From positions 248,001 through 312,000 of the forward strand of contig NZ_JACHNY010000001.1 in NCBI RefSeq assembly GCF_014199625.1: a stretch of 64,000 bases of DNA, in the 5' to 3' direction. Of this stretch, positions 63,661-64,000 are shown piece by piece. A program made the translations under genes and the position numbers. The notes below the pieces were generated by a model. The model was not told the DNA's origin and ran no database searches. It saw only the letters and a program-made list of their open reading frames with translations. The stretch comes from Sphingomonas abaci (GTDB lineage Bacteria; Pseudomonadota; Alphaproteobacteria; Sphingomonadales; Sphingomonadaceae). Numbering within the stretch: the first letter of the stretch is position 1; each line of letters opens with the position of its first letter.

Positions 63661-64000
63661 TACGCTTCTTCCTGCTCGCGCACGACGATGCGCAGACGGC
63701 TGAACGGCTTCAGGATGCGGGTGGACTTGCCACGGCCGCGGGTCGCGAAGCGCTTCATCGTGATCGACTTGCCGACCGACGCCTCGGCGACGACAAGCGC
63801 ATCGACGTCGAGGTTGTGGTTGTTCTCGGCATTGGCGATCGCCGACGCCAGCACCTTGCGCGCGTCGACGGCCATCGCCTTGGTCGAGAAGGCCAGGATG
63901 TTCATCGCATCGCCGGCCTTCTTGCCACGGATCAGGCCCGCGACCAGGTTCAGCTTCTGAGCCGAACCACGGATCTGCGTGCCGACCGACAGCGCTTCCT
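63660..64000 (-). CDS. rplV: 50S ribosomal protein L22 (N-terminus outside the window)
   Basis: The frame is open to the window edge and encodes at least 113 residues of L22. [20 protein letters not shown] continues into [20 protein letters not shown], and the hairpin-end segment [20 protein letters not shown] is the tunnel-lining loop. The first ATG inside the window (63905) is internal, so the true start lies a few codons beyond base 64000. It begins the visible part of the S10-type cluster. Confidence 0.95.
   Translation of the reverse strand, partial: EALSVGTQIRGSAQKLNLVAGLIRGKKAGDAMNILAFSTKAMAVDARKVLASAIANAENNHNLDVDALVVAEASVGKSITMKRFATRGRGKSTRILKPFSRLRIVVREQEEA

Overview
The window looks like chromosome of a high-GC alphaproteobacterium, most likely Sphingomonas or a close sphingomonad. 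The basis is the ribosomal protein gene order, a very long TonB-dependent receptor next to SapC/cupin-like/tryptophan-halogenase genes, HWE-type kinases, and strong G/C preference at third codon positions. This rests on family recognition only; no database search was run.

Region 1 (1 to about 16.4 kb) is accessory DNA with visibly less GC-biased codon use. It starts in a broken IS5-family transposase and carries two tandem paralogous hybrid histidine kinases, an AAA-type ATPase, and a divergent SDR/AraC pair. Its centre is a four-gene cluster (9946-13580): a photoactive yellow protein (PYP) homologue with its chromophore cysteine, a PAS-GGDEF diguanylate cyclase, a short p-coumaroyl-CoA-ligase-like enzyme that would activate the PYP chromophore, and an EAL phosphodiesterase. 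This reads as a self-contained blue-light to c-di-GMP module and is the main find. Further right are a truncated GDSL hydrolase fused by recombination to an orphan VapB-type antitoxin, and a phage-type cytosine methyltransferase broken by an amber codon. The region ends at a tRNA-Pro(TGG) gene, a plausible island attachment site.

Region 2 (16.4-30.5 kb) is chromosomal. It holds a membrane GGDEF protein, a YdcF-like protein, and a carbohydrate-uptake locus: MFS transporter, GH3 glycosidase, TonB-dependent receptor, SapC, cupin-like oxygenase, flavin-dependent halogenase and LacI regulator. Two LacI-type operators lie between the divergent GH3 and receptor genes.

Region 3 (30.5-42.5 kb) carries housekeeping and peptidase genes (metallophosphoesterase, M1 and M3 peptidases, 2-hydroxyacid dehydrogenase). 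It then has a second light-sensing operon: a short LOV protein, a CheB-CheR-PAS-HWE kinase fusion, and a single-domain response regulator, all with overlapping ends.

Region 4 (42.5-47.9 kb) is a hexuronate/pectin cluster: fructuronate/tagaturonate reductase-type dehydrogenase, uronate isomerase, KDG kinase and GH28 polygalacturonase. A duplicated GC-rich hairpin separates it from guaA.

Region 5 (48-64 kb, all minus strand) is guaA followed by the S10/spc/alpha ribosomal protein region running rplV to rplQ. It includes secY, adk and rpoA, and a two-component system plus a small membrane protein sit between adk and rpsM. Intrinsic terminators are visible after rplQ, between rpmD and rplO, and between rpsQ and rplN.
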